Source: JAUPKT01 sp964427855
GTDB lineage: Bacteria > Desulfobacterota > Desulfomonilia > Desulfomonilales > Desulfomonilaceae
Direction: 5' to 3'
Assembly: GCA_964427855.1 (NCBI GenBank)
Contig: CAYRVH010000006.1
Location: forward strand, 1 to 64,000
DNA: 64,000 nucleotides
The position numbers were made by a program, and so were the translations under genes. How positions within the stretch are numbered: the stretch's first letter is position 1; each line of letters opens with the position of its first letter. The notes beneath the pieces are model-generated. The model did not search any database. It was not told the DNA's origin and saw only the letters and a list, made by a program, of their open reading frames with translations. This document shows positions 9,773 to 18,981 of this stretch, piece by piece.

Positions 9773-11061
9773 TCTCGCGCACAATGAAAACAGTTATTGC
9801 GCTTTTTTTGACAGGGATCTTCACGGTTCACGCGTGGGCGGACTCTTCGACAGATCAATACGTCAAGGATTTGAAGAGCGCTGACCCTGAAGTAAGGGCG
9901 AATGCCGCGTTCGAGCTTGGATGTAGCTGAACGAAGTCATCGAGGGCGGTTCCGCCTCTCGTCGAAGCGCTGAAAGACCCTGTCCCAAAGGTTCGCAAAA
10001 ATGCCGCCGAGGCGCTGGGTTTTTTTACGAAAGAAGCCGAGAAAATCATCGGCCCGCTCAAGGCCTGTCTCGGCGATCCAGACAATTCAGTACGCTTAGC
10101 CGCGATCCTTTCCCTTGGCAGGTTGGGCAGAAACGTAAACGGGGTTCCGGATATCCTCAAGCAGCTGGCAAACGATACTGATGAACAGATACGACTAAAC
10201 GCGCGAGTTGCATTGGCCGAAATCGGAATGGGCAATGATGAAGATATACCCCTCTTGTTTAAAGCCCTCTCTAATTCATACCAGGAAACTGCCAATTCGG
10301 CCGCCAGAGCCCTTGGCCTTACAGGCAGTGCGAGTCCCGAAAAAGTGTTGCCGGGTGTTATTCATGTCTTGGAAAACGGTGACGCCAAGGCGCAGGGCCA
10401 TGCATTGAGGATCCTCCGCCAGATGAAGCAGCAAGCTGCTCCCGTGCTTCCAAACATTGTCACGCTTTTTGATTGCGCAGACGCCCGAACAAAAATGGAC
10501 ATCTTGGAAACAGTTACCGTACTCGATACGAACGGGGATTATGCGCTGCCCATATTGGAGAAGGCCCTCCAGGACTCCACTTCAGCCAGCCGCAAGGAGG
10601 CTTTGATACGCCTCATGAGGTTCAAATCAAAGGCGGAATTGTTGGCGGGGCCGTTGACGCAGGTGCTCAAAGACCCGGATCCAGAAAATCGGCTGCTTGC
10701 TTTGTCGGTCATCAGGAGTTTCGGTCAAAAGGGGGGCTCGGCGCTTCCCGGTTTAATCCCGTTGACTGCTGATCCGGATATTCGTGTAAAGAACGCGGCC
10801 ATCGGCGCTATCGTCATGTATGAGCCTTTGTCGGATCAAGTCCTGAGCGCCGTGGAACAGGCTTTGCGCGATCAGGACCAGCGGGTCAGGACCGCTGCGG
10901 TGAATGCTCTGCGAACGGCAGGCGCTCACGAGCCCCAAAAAGTCATTCCGATCCTGAAGCACGCCGTTGCTACGGAAAAGAACAGCGCCGTGAAAAGAAT
11001 GATCGAGTCGGTTCTGGAATCTTTACAAACCCCTCCGAAAAAGGGCCAAACAAACCGCTGA
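9769..11061 (+). CDS. Exported HEAT-repeat protein with an in-frame TGA (possible selenoprotein)
   Basis: Read from the ATG at 9769, which overlaps the upstream stop (ATGA), the frame gives 430 residues if the TGA at codon 54 (9928-9930) is decoded. The N-terminus is a signal peptide (KTVIALFLTGIFTVHAWADS). From residue 28 to about 420 are PBS/HEAT-type repeats. The TGA sits inside the first repeat, in ELG-Cys-Ser-TGA-Thr-Lys-Ser-Ser-RAVPPLVEALKD, and repeat sequence is intact on both sides with no frame change. A stable hairpin follows immediately. Either selenocysteine is inserted (Cys-Ser-Sec), or this is a recent nonsense mutation and translation restarts at an internal ATG such as 10123. 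A sequencing error is a third option. Confidence 0.7.
9928..9961 (+). promoter_or_regulatory. SECIS-like stem-loop directly after the in-frame TGA
   Basis: After TGA (9928-9930), bases 9941-9948 (CGAGGGCG) pair with 9953-9961 (CGCC, bulged T, CTCG), giving 8 base pairs with one bulged T and the loop GTTC (9949-9952). The loop begins with G and lies 18 bases after the TGA. Bacterial SECIS elements are described with a short apical loop carrying a G in its first positions, about 16-37 bases from the UGA, so the geometry fits. HEAT-coding DNA is GC-rich, so a chance hairpin is possible. Confidence 0.45.
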
Positions 11062-11262
11062 GCGGCCGGGCTAAAGCGCCAAAAAACTATTGGCGGCCAA
11101 AGGTTGGCGTAGTGGCCCGCCGCGAGGCTCAATGGGTCCACGCGCCGATCCCTTTAGGAATCCATCCTTCCTACATGACTCTTTACGTGGGAACCGCAAT
11201 AACGCGCGTATTGTCCAAGGGAAGAGTCCCTTCGAATCATGCAGGAAGATGCGGGGGCGACG

Positions 11263-13167
11263 TCACACATCAAGATGTTCGATCCCCTTCGCATGTTCCT
11301 TGATAAACACAAATCGCTTGCGGACATCCTTTCCCATAAGGGTATCAACAATTTCGTTGGCGCGGCCCTCGTCTTTGATGCCCACTCTCAAGATTGTACG
11401 GGTGGCTGGGTCCATGGTAGTGCTCTTCAGCGTCGCCGCGTCCATCTCTCCAAGTCCCTTGAACCGCTGAACCTCCACCTCTTTGCCGTTTGCCGATTGC
11501 ATAAGTTTGTCTTTTTCAGCGTCCGAAAATACATAATGCACCTTGGCCTTCTTGCCGTTGCCAATGGTGACTCGGTAGAGCGGCGGCATCGCGAGATACA
11601 CATGTCCCCGGCGCACCAAATCGGGAAGGTAGCGATAGAAGAAAGTCAGCAACAGCGTCGCAATATGATGGCCGTCCACATCTGCATCTGTGTTGATGAT
11701 GACCTTTCCGTAGCGCAGCCGCGAGTAATCGAAGGAGGAGCCGATGTTGGCGCCGATGCTTTGGATAAGGCTTTGAATTTCTTTATTGGCCAGGAGTTTG
11801 TCAAAGGAAGCCTGCTCGACATTGAGGATTTTCCCTCGAATAGGCAGCACCGCCTGAAATGTACGATCGCGAGCCTGCTTTGAAGAGCCTCCGGCGCTGT
11901 CACCTTCCACGATGAACAACTCCGTCGCATCCCGAGAGGACAGCGAACAGTCTGCGAGCTTGCCAGGCAGCGTCAGTCGCCGAGAAGAGTTTTTCCTGGC
12001 AACCTCTTCTCGCGCGACGCGCGCAGCCTGCCTCGCCTGGGCGGCAAGGAGGATCCTGTTGGCGATGACTGCGGCCTGACCTGGATTTTGGTGCAGCCAG
12101 ATTTCCAAGTGGTTTCTGAGGATTGGCTCAACCTGGGAGGCCAGTGGGCTGTTGAGTCTATCTTTGGTCTGACCCTGAAATTCGAGGTTTCCATGCAGAA
12201 ATACCGAGAGGATTGCGACCATGCCTTCTCTCACATCCTCTCCTGTGATGCCTTTCACGCCCTTTGGCAGGCCATTTTTCTTTTCCAGGTAGGCTTTTAA
12301 CGCGCGGGATATGCCGTTCTTAAGACCAGTCTCATGGGTTCCGCCTGCAGGCGTGGGTATAGAATTGACAAAAGAGAGGATATGACAGGAGGTTTCCGTT
12401 GTCCAAGTAATTGCCGCTTCTAGTCTTATCTCATTGCCATGACTGATGTAAATGGGCTGGCTTTCCAGAGTCTCCTTACCCTGGAGTACATCCTCCAAGA
12501 AATCTTTGATCCCTTTGGAATAGTGAAATATCTCCTCTGACATCGTGTTTTCATCACGGAAATTTATGGTCAACCCTGCGATGAGGAAGGCTTTTGTCTT
12601 GAGCCTTTGCTGAATCACGTCATGGGAGAATGCCCTGTGGGCAAATATGAGAGGATCAGGGCGGAACGTCACCGCGGTTCCTGAACCATCGGCGCGTCCA
12701 TTTTTTCGCAAGGGGCTTGCTGGATTGCCCCGTGAGAACTCCTGTACGTATCGGCAGCCGTTACGCTCAACCTCCACGGTCATGCGTTCACTCAACGCGT
12801 TCACCACCGAGGCGCCTACGCCATGGAGACCGCCCGCGACTTTATAGGCGTCTTCATCGAACTTGCCGCCTGCATGCAGGTTGCAAAAAATAGTCTCTAC
12901 CGTGTTTTTACCAGTGGAAGGATGCACCTCGATTGGGATACCCCTTCCATTGTCTTTTACAGACGCGCTGCCGTCAGCATGAAGGATTACCTGGATGTGG
13001 TCGCAATGGCCGTTGAGGGCTTCATCGACGCTGTTATCGATGATCTCCCATAAGAGCTGGTGGAGACCTTCAGCGCCTGTATTGCCGATGTACATGCCAG
13101 GTCGCTTCCGGACGGCTTCCAACCCTTTGAGAACCTGTATATCCTTCACTGTATAACTGGTCTTCAT
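11263..13167 (-). CDS. parE: Type II topoisomerase ATPase subunit, ParE/GyrB
   Basis: 634 aa. GHKL ATPase motifs: EIIDNSVDEALNGHCD, DNGRGIPIEVHPSTGK and GGLHGVGASVVNALSE. TOPRIM motifs: ELFIVEGDSAGGSSKQARDR and NTDADVDGHHIATLLLTFF. The short length without the insert of E. coli GyrB, and stretches such as HIATLLL and VYLAMPPLYR, point to ParE rather than GyrB, though the two are hard to separate by eye. It ATP-dependently drives strand passage with the breakage subunit at 13924-16359, transcribed in the same direction upstream, with about 750 bases between. It converges with the HEAT gene. Confidence 0.85.
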   Translation of the reverse strand: MKTSYTVKDIQVLKGLEAVRKRPGMYIGNTGAEGLHQLLWEIIDNSVDEALNGHCDHIQVILHADGSASVKDNGRGIPIEVHPSTGKNTVETIFCNLHAGGKFDEDAYKVAGGLHGVGASVVNALSERMTVEVERNGCRYVQEFSRGNPASPLRKNGRADGSGTAVTFRPDPLIFAHRAFSHDVIQQRLKTKAFLIAGLTINFRDENTMSEEIFHYSKGIKDFLEDVLQGKETLESQPIYISHGNEIRLEAAITWTTETSCHILSFVNSIPTPAGGTHETGLKNGISRALKAYLEKKNGLPKGVKGITGEDVREGMVAILSVFLHGNLEFQGQTKDRLNSPLASQVEPILRNHLEIWLHQNPGQAAVIANRILLAAQARQAARVAREEVARKNSSRRLTLPGKLADCSLSSRDATELFIVEGDSAGGSSKQARDRTFQAVLPIRGKILNVEQASFDKLLANKEIQSLIQSIGANIGSSFDYSRLRYGKVIINTDADVDGHHIATLLLTFFYRYLPDLVRRGHVYLAMPPLYRVTIGNGKKAKVHYVFSDAEKDKLMQSANGKEVEVQRFKGLGEMDAATLKSTTMDPATRTILRVGIKDEGRANEIVDTLMGKDVRKRFVFIKEHAKGIEHLDV

Positions 13168-13923
13168 ACCTCGAAACCATCACACACAAACGTTGAGAAA
13201 CCGCGCTGTCGCATTTATCGCACCCCTCGACGAAAACCACGAATTCGAGCGCCGCCTCTCTGCTCTCTCGATGTGAGCGGAGATTGCGTAGTCGCCTTTG
13301 TCGACTCGCAAAGGCAATAAGGCTGTCGATGCGTCATCGCCAGGAAATCGAAGCAAATTCGGGAGAAATTTTGAGAAAATCTATAAACTCCCGATCTAGA
13401 GTCATTCGACTCCGCTTGCCCGGCAACCTAGTACCTGAACCGGCGGAAAAGTTCAAGGCTGAATTACTCAGAAGTGTTTCCCCATTTTTAGGAGCTCTGG
13501 AAGTGAATCACGAATTCGGCGCGGGCTCCGGTATGTCATGCTCACGAAAGAGGGTATCCATGATGAGTTTCCTGGATTCCGATTTTCATGGGAATGATAA
13601 TCCTACGTATGGCCATCTCGTGATTTCTCTTGAGAACGGTTACAGAGTCCAATAAGCGGTGAGCCCTCTCCATCACTCCATGAATCAACCGCCGCCTATC
13701 AATTATTGGAGAACGTCTTCTGCATCACTCACGCGATTGGTTCGAGATCAAGGATTCCGCTGCGCAGCAGTTTCCCGCAGACCTGGAAACTGCGGTGTGA
13801 GGTAAAAGTAGTCACGCATTGGCTGCTGCGCACGTCAATATCAGGGCGTGGTCTGAGGGATGGCGGACGGCGTTATGAACCAATTGGAGTGAAACTCTCA
13901 GACAGGCATTGATCGCTGGCCTG
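13168..13923. other. Long parC-parE spacer with hairpins, no gene seen
   Basis: 756 bases with no convincing coding sequence on either strand. It holds inverted repeats: GCCTTTG at 13294-13300 with CAAAGGC at 13309-13315, and GCAGTTTCC at 13767-13775 with GGAAACTGC at 13785-13793. GACAGGC/GCCTGTC also pairs across the 3' end of parC near 13900-13925. It also contains a copy of a dispersed repeat (13561-13643). The parE promoter is presumably here but I cannot place it. Confidence 0.45.
13561..13643. repeat. Dispersed intergenic repeat, copy B
   Basis: Ordered blocks shared with 4917-4996 and 50841-50924: ATGAGTTTCCTGGATTCCG, then GGGAATGAT, then CTCGTGATTTCTCTTGAGAA and GGTTACA. The GGATTCC...GGGAATGA part resembles the palindromic intergenic repeats common in some bacterial genomes. 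Compared by eye only. Confidence 0.55.
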
Positions 13924-16359
13924 TCATTCGGCGGCGCTCTCCTCGTTGGCTGCATCCAGAGGCGCAGCCTCCACGGATTTTACGCTCGCGAATCTCTTTT
14001 TTCCGACGCCTGCGCGGTTCATGAGCCGGATGTCCGACGTATGGACGCGATGGACGGCGTTGTCATGTTGAGCGATAATAAGGCAATCGGTTTCCTTAGC
14101 GCTCACGGCTCCCGCGACGAAGGCCCCTTTGACGAGTTTTATCATCTGCACGCCGCGAGCCGGGCCAGTCATCACAGGCACTTGATCTGAGGGAAATCTA
14201 AGCACATGGCCTGATTCAGCTGCAACTACCAGATAAGGAGCGGTCTCTTGCATCACCATCTGAACCGCGTCGCCTGGCTTGAGAAGAACCATTTTTCGAC
14301 CAGTTCGTTTCGTAGGAGTCAGCAGCTCGTCCAAATCGAATCGAAACCCTCTCCCAAGGGTCGTGACGACGATTCCTCGCCCGCGTTTTGCGGCCTGAGC
14401 CTCTCTGTCGAGATCGCCGTTGACTCCTTCATCAAAAAGGGTTTGTTGTTCCGCAAATCCGTCTCCTGGGTCGAGGCGCTCGCTGTGAGCGGCGCCGTCC
14501 TCTTGTACTCCTGTGTTCTTGTCGTAGCAGGTCAACATACCAACAGCCCGCTCTCCGTCGCTAAGGCTCGCCAAGTTGTTAAGGGGGTCGCCAAACCCAG
14601 TGGTCGCAGGAATGGCGTTTGCCCTTATGACATATACCTTTCCGGTGTTCGTAAAGATTGCCACTGTCCCCGTGATGTCCAATCTGACATGGGCAAGGAG
14701 GTCATCGCTTTCCCGAAATTTGAGTGTATTTGGGTCTTCCACTCTACTTTTCATCCTGCGGATCCATCCTTGCCTGGAGAGGATGACCGTGGTTTCCTCA
14801 TGCTCGGCAAGGTCTTCGAGGCGGTAATCCATGGCCAAGGCCTTGGCGGGCTCCACTATCGTAGTCCTGCGCGTGTCGCCGAATTTCTTTTCGATGCTGG
14901 CAAATTCGCGATCCATTATGTGCCAGATGCGCTGGGGACTAGATAAGTCCATGGCGATATCGTCCGCTTCCTTCCTTTTCGCTGACAGCTCTTCCAGTAC
15001 TTTCCCTATCTCCATGCCGACCAACTTGTAGAGTCTCAGCTCTAGTATTGCCTCTGTTTGCTCGTGGTCGAGGGGAAACCGGCTCCGAAGGGCCTCATAG
15101 GCCTCCTTCCTGTTCCTTGCTTTCCTGATCAGTCGCAGCGCGAGGTCAAGATCGTTGAAAAGGATTTCGAAGCCTTGGAGCAGATGGATGCGCTTTTTAA
15201 GGACATTCAACCGATGGGTGAGTCGAGCGACGAGGGTATCATATCGAAAATCCAGGAATTGGCGCAGTATTTGATGAAGTCCCAGGCGTTCAGGTATGCC
15301 GTCTTTTGTAATCGCTATAAATTGAAGGGGAAAGTTGACTTGAAGCTCCGTGTGCTTATACAAGAAGGCCATAACTGATTCTGTATTGACATCCACGGCC
15401 TTCAGTTCCAACACAATCCGAACTTCGTGGGTGCTCTCATCCCGCACATCGATGACTTGCCGCAGCTTCCTGTCCCGAATCAGGGAGGCTATCCGCTCGA
15501 TCAATCGCGCTTTATTCACTGTATATGGGATGGACGTCACGACGATGTTCGTGTGGCGTCGAGACGCGTGTTCGATCTGGTACGTCCCTCTTACCCTTAC
15601 TGATCCATGTCCTCGCCGATACATTTCCGCCAGGGTGTGCGGTTCATCCAAAATTTCTCCGCCAGTAGGGAAATCCGGCCCTTTGATAAACGCCATCAAC
15701 GCATAGACATCGAGACGCGGATTCTTGATCAGCGCCCTGCATGCCGCCATCACCTCGGAAAGGTTGTGGGGCGGAAAAGAACAGCTCATACCCACTGCGA
15801 TGCCGCTTGATCCATTCAGAAGAAGATTCGGCGCGGCAGCAGGCAACAAAACTGGTTCCTCGCCCATGGCGTCGTACGTGGGTCGAAACAAGGTTGTGCC
15901 TTCATCTATCTCTTGAAGCAACAGGTGCGAGAACTGGGTTAAACGGGTCTCGGTGTACCTCATTGCAGCGGGAGAATCCCCATCGAGCGAGCCGAAATTG
16001 CCTGAGCCTTCAATGAGCGGATAGCGGAGGCTGAAGTCCTGGGCCATGCGCACGAGGGCGTCGTACGCGGCCTGATCCCCGTGTGGGTGGTATTTTCCGA
16101 TAACCTCACCCACGACAGCGGCTGATTTGCGCATCTTCGCCGTATTGTGCAGCCCCATGGCGTGCATTGCGTACAAAATACGGCGATGGACAGGTTTCAG
16201 GCCGTCACGGACATCAGGCAAAGCCCGAGACACAATAGTGGACAAAGCATAGGCGAGGTATCGCTGTTCTATTTCAAGGGAAAGATCAGATTCAATGGTC
16301 TGCTCGGTTCTTACTACTCCGTGCTCTTTCATAGCATGATCAGCCTTAGGTGATGGCAT
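13924..16359 (-). CDS. parC: Type II topoisomerase breakage subunit, ParC/GyrA
   Basis: 811 aa. The N-terminal breakage-reunion domain starts LAYALSTIVSRALPDVRDGL; the catalytic tyrosine is Tyr135 in AAMRYTETRL. The C-terminal third has beta-pinwheel repeats that wrap DNA. A full GyrA box (QRRGGKG-like) is not seen; the closest is AAKRGRGIVV, which favours ParC, as does its ParE-like partner downstream. In the quinolone-resistance region HPHGDQAAYD, Gln95 occupies the position of E. coli GyrA Ser83. The start is ambiguous: a Met at residue 10 is possible. Confidence 0.85.
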   Translation of the reverse strand: MPSPKADHAMKEHGVVRTEQTIESDLSLEIEQRYLAYALSTIVSRALPDVRDGLKPVHRRILYAMHAMGLHNTAKMRKSAAVVGEVIGKYHPHGDQAAYDALVRMAQDFSLRYPLIEGSGNFGSLDGDSPAAMRYTETRLTQFSHLLLQEIDEGTTLFRPTYDAMGEEPVLLPAAAPNLLLNGSSGIAVGMSCSFPPHNLSEVMAACRALIKNPRLDVYALMAFIKGPDFPTGGEILDEPHTLAEMYRRGHGSVRVRGTYQIEHASRRHTNIVVTSIPYTVNKARLIERIASLIRDRKLRQVIDVRDESTHEVRIVLELKAVDVNTESVMAFLYKHTELQVNFPLQFIAITKDGIPERLGLHQILRQFLDFRYDTLVARLTHRLNVLKKRIHLLQGFEILFNDLDLALRLIRKARNRKEAYEALRSRFPLDHEQTEAILELRLYKLVGMEIGKVLEELSAKRKEADDIAMDLSSPQRIWHIMDREFASIEKKFGDTRRTTIVEPAKALAMDYRLEDLAEHEETTVILSRQGWIRRMKSRVEDPNTLKFRESDDLLAHVRLDITGTVAIFTNTGKVYVIRANAIPATTGFGDPLNNLASLSDGERAVGMLTCYDKNTGVQEDGAAHSERLDPGDGFAEQQTLFDEGVNGDLDREAQAAKRGRGIVVTTLGRGFRFDLDELLTPTKRTGRKMVLLKPGDAVQMVMQETAPYLVVAAESGHVLRFPSDQVPVMTGPARGVQMIKLVKGAFVAGAVSAKETDCLIIAQHDNAVHRVHTSDIRLMNRAGVGKKRFASVKSVEAAPLDAANEESAAE

Positions 16360-16705
16360 GTCTGCAGGACCGTCACATAGTTCCTGCCACTAGAGATGCT
16401 ACTACTTAATCAGGCGAGAAAGATATGGCAAGAGCAAAATGATAGGTTGGAGCTGTTATGCCGCTTCTTGAAATTTATATGAAAAACAGACGCAGCCACA
16501 TGAACATCATGACTTTCGAAATTGTGTTTATGACGCACAGATTATCGATTACGACACTCCCAGTGCTCGATTTGTCATGACGATCACGACCGGCATCCAG
16601 GAACTTTGTAACGGATTGAACTTTCGCGGGAATGACACACGACATGCCGCCTCAGTTTCGCTTCTCGATAATTTTCCAAAACCGCCATAGCCACATCCGA
16701 CATCT
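16360..16705. other. Intergenic region with repeat-like sequence
   Basis: About 346 bases upstream of parC and downstream of the zinc-ribbon gene, no gene seen. Around 16576-16647 are GTCATGACGATCACGACC, GGCATCCAGGAAC and CTTTCGCGGGAATGACA, which look like the two arms of the GGATTCC/GGGAATGAC intergenic repeat seen elsewhere in the window. Confidence 0.35.
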
Positions 16706-18799
16706 TCACATAGCCGCCTCGATATTGGAGCGCCCAGAATCGGCCCTCAATGCCTCGGTAAAACCGCCATCGAGCAATCGTCCGTCAGTGACAATGGCCC
16801 AATCAAAGATATCTTGATCAGTGATGTTGACCCGACTGCCTTTCTGGAGTCGCTTTATGAGTACTGGGTCGTTTTCGAGAATGCCCTCGACGCTCCTTCC
16901 TTTCCATGTATTCAGAGAAACCCACATCCATTCATGATCGCCGGTCTCAGAATCAAATTTGACTTTAATTGCGTGGACATAATTGTCTTTCGTGCCGAGG
17001 TTTCGAAAACTCTTTTTGAACTGAGGGAGCTTTCGCCGGGCTTGCCTGTGGGCTTCCAACATCCTCTCCCTTAGGGCGTCAGCTTCTTGCGTATCAGAAG
17101 AAGGGTCAGGGACGCCTGAATGCTCATCGATGTTGGCCCCTATACGACTTAAAACCTCCCGCAAGCCTTCTGGTCCCTTTGATGGGCTGCTCGTGACAAA
17201 GGCAGACACGATGGCGCTGCCGCCTGGAAAGTGGGCTTCGTCATCCGGGTTTTTCATGGTGAGAGTAAAGGAGTAAGGGGCTGATCGCACGTGGAACGGC
17301 CCTGCGTGACTGCCCTGGATGCCGCCGAGGTCCAACAGGCTCTGGGCAATCATGAACACCAATCTCGACGCCTCGACTGCCAAGTCGTTGGGAACCGCTT
17401 CCAATTCCAGTTCAGGCAGGCCAAACTTCTGCATTCCATGCGTGTGAATCCACAGTCCATTTGACTCCTCGACGGCCTCGCAGTTTATGTGAAAGTCAAG
17501 ACGCCAAGCGGACAGACCTCTGCTGTTCTTTTTCCACTCTGCCTCCCCCCACAATGTATGCGATATGACGTCCTGCACTACACCTTCGGTGACCGATCGG
17601 AAACGATCAACAAGACACACGACAAATTTCAGCCACGCCGCAGGATCGTCAACTTTTTGGACGAAGCGTACTCGAACGATCAGGCGCGCGTTGACTACAC
17701 GATCAACGTCTCGAGGACTCAAGCCCCGTGAGTTTCGGGGCAGGACGTCTTCGGGATATGAAAAGAGCTCCTCCGCCTCTTCTTTTTTTACATATTCAAT
17801 GCTTAGCGCATTTGTTTGGATGAGATGATTCATTTGGGCAATGCGCGGCGCGAGCTGGGGGTCGCCGGCGCCTGAGGAATCCATGTCGCTCCTCACGGCC
17901 TCCCAGTCAGGGATGGAGTCATTTGGTGAATATATCCAATATTCGAGAAACAATTTGCGGGGAGTGGTCTTCTCTGGCAATGAGCGATCGAACATGCGCG
18001 ATCTGGTCTTCAAAGAAAACGCTCCAGTGGAACTCAACGCCGTCGTCCCCCTGCCGTTCTTGCGGCTCTTCATAAGCCTTATGGCCTTGTCGCGGAGCGT
18101 CTGAAGGCGCATTTTGTTCGACCATGACAACAGATCATTGAACAATGAAAAGGCCGACCGCCATCCGGCGTTGCTCTGGGCGGGTTGACGGCCAAGTTTT
18201 CTCATCGCCTGCTTCACCAGGGGACGTGAATCGTCTAGGTCAGGATGAGAATCCAGCAGCGTTCGACCTTCTTCGCTGCGACCAAGGCCAATGAGCGCGA
18301 GCGCGGCGGTCGCGATGTCTTCATCGGCAACGTCGTTCCCAACGATTTGCATGACTTTGTTGGATTCCAAGTAGGCTTCATCATATTTCTCTAAAGCCAG
18401 CTTCACCCTCGCAAGCCAACGCAGCATCTCGATGTCTTCTGGGGATTCTTGGACTGCTAAGGTGAAAAATTCCTCTGCCTTTTTATGTTCTCCCAGCGAG
18501 CCGTAACCGACGCCGAGGGCTTTGAGACTGCACTCCATCTGACCATACCGCCGCACAAGGGCCTCCAGCGCAGTGACGACCGCTCTATTCATCGTCCCAC
18601 CATTGAGAATTCTTCGGGAAAAGGCGATAATTTTGTGCCGAGCTTCCTCCGGGATGTTTTCCGGATGCGCGGGAGACCATTTTTTCGGGAGGCGCGCATG
18701 ACAGTGTGGGCAATTTAAGAAATCATCAGATATGGCAAGAAACTTTTCTTCAGATAACGTTTGGAGATATCCACATTCTGGGCATCTGACCTGTATCAT
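16706..18799 (-). CDS. Zinc-ribbon, TPR and DUF2314-like domain protein
   Basis: 697 aa from the ATG at 18799, preceded by GAGGAGCCTCCCC; a start 15 bases earlier is possible. The N-terminus is a CxxC...CxxC zinc ribbon (VRCPECGYLQ ... LNCPHCHARLP). Residues ~70-190 look like TPR helices (KALGVGYGSLGEHKKAEEFF). The middle, ~270-560, is a globular region without a motif I recognise. The last ~110 residues match DUF2314 (GDHEWMWVSLNTWKGRSVEG, then DIFDWAIV). Cytoplasmic, monocistronic by spacing. Function unknown; it may act as a protein-binding or stress-related factor, but nothing here shows that. Confidence 0.7.
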   Translation of the reverse strand: MIQVRCPECGYLQTLSEEKFLAISDDFLNCPHCHARLPKKWSPAHPENIPEEARHKIIAFSRRILNGGTMNRAVVTALEALVRRYGQMECSLKALGVGYGSLGEHKKAEEFFTLAVQESPEDIEMLRWLARVKLALEKYDEAYLESNKVMQIVGNDVADEDIATAALALIGLGRSEEGRTLLDSHPDLDDSRPLVKQAMRKLGRQPAQSNAGWRSAFSLFNDLLSWSNKMRLQTLRDKAIRLMKSRKNGRGTTALSSTGAFSLKTRSRMFDRSLPEKTTPRKLFLEYWIYSPNDSIPDWEAVRSDMDSSGAGDPQLAPRIAQMNHLIQTNALSIEYVKKEEAEELFSYPEDVLPRNSRGLSPRDVDRVVNARLIVRVRFVQKVDDPAAWLKFVVCLVDRFRSVTEGVVQDVISHTLWGEAEWKKNSRGLSAWRLDFHINCEAVEESNGLWIHTHGMQKFGLPELELEAVPNDLAVEASRLVFMIAQSLLDLGGIQGSHAGPFHVRSAPYSFTLTMKNPDDEAHFPGGSAIVSAFVTSSPSKGPEGLREVLSRIGANIDEHSGVPDPSSDTQEADALRERMLEAHRQARRKLPQFKKSFRNLGTKDNYVHAIKVKFDSETGDHEWMWVSLNTWKGRSVEGILENDPVLIKRLQKGSRVNITDQDIFDWAIVTDGRLLDGGFTEALRADSGRSNIEAAM

Positions 18800-18981
18800 G
18801 GGGAGGCTCCTCATTATGAAAAAGATTAGCTACGCCTCTGGGAGCATGCTATATGGTTAAGGCGAGGTTTACGTTTCATAAAACAAGTGAAATGTCAACA
18901 AGAACATATTTAATTAATTGCTTATTTCGCAAAGACCTTGGCGCGAGGCCTACGCTCCCAGGCAAGAACTAGGATCTCTGG

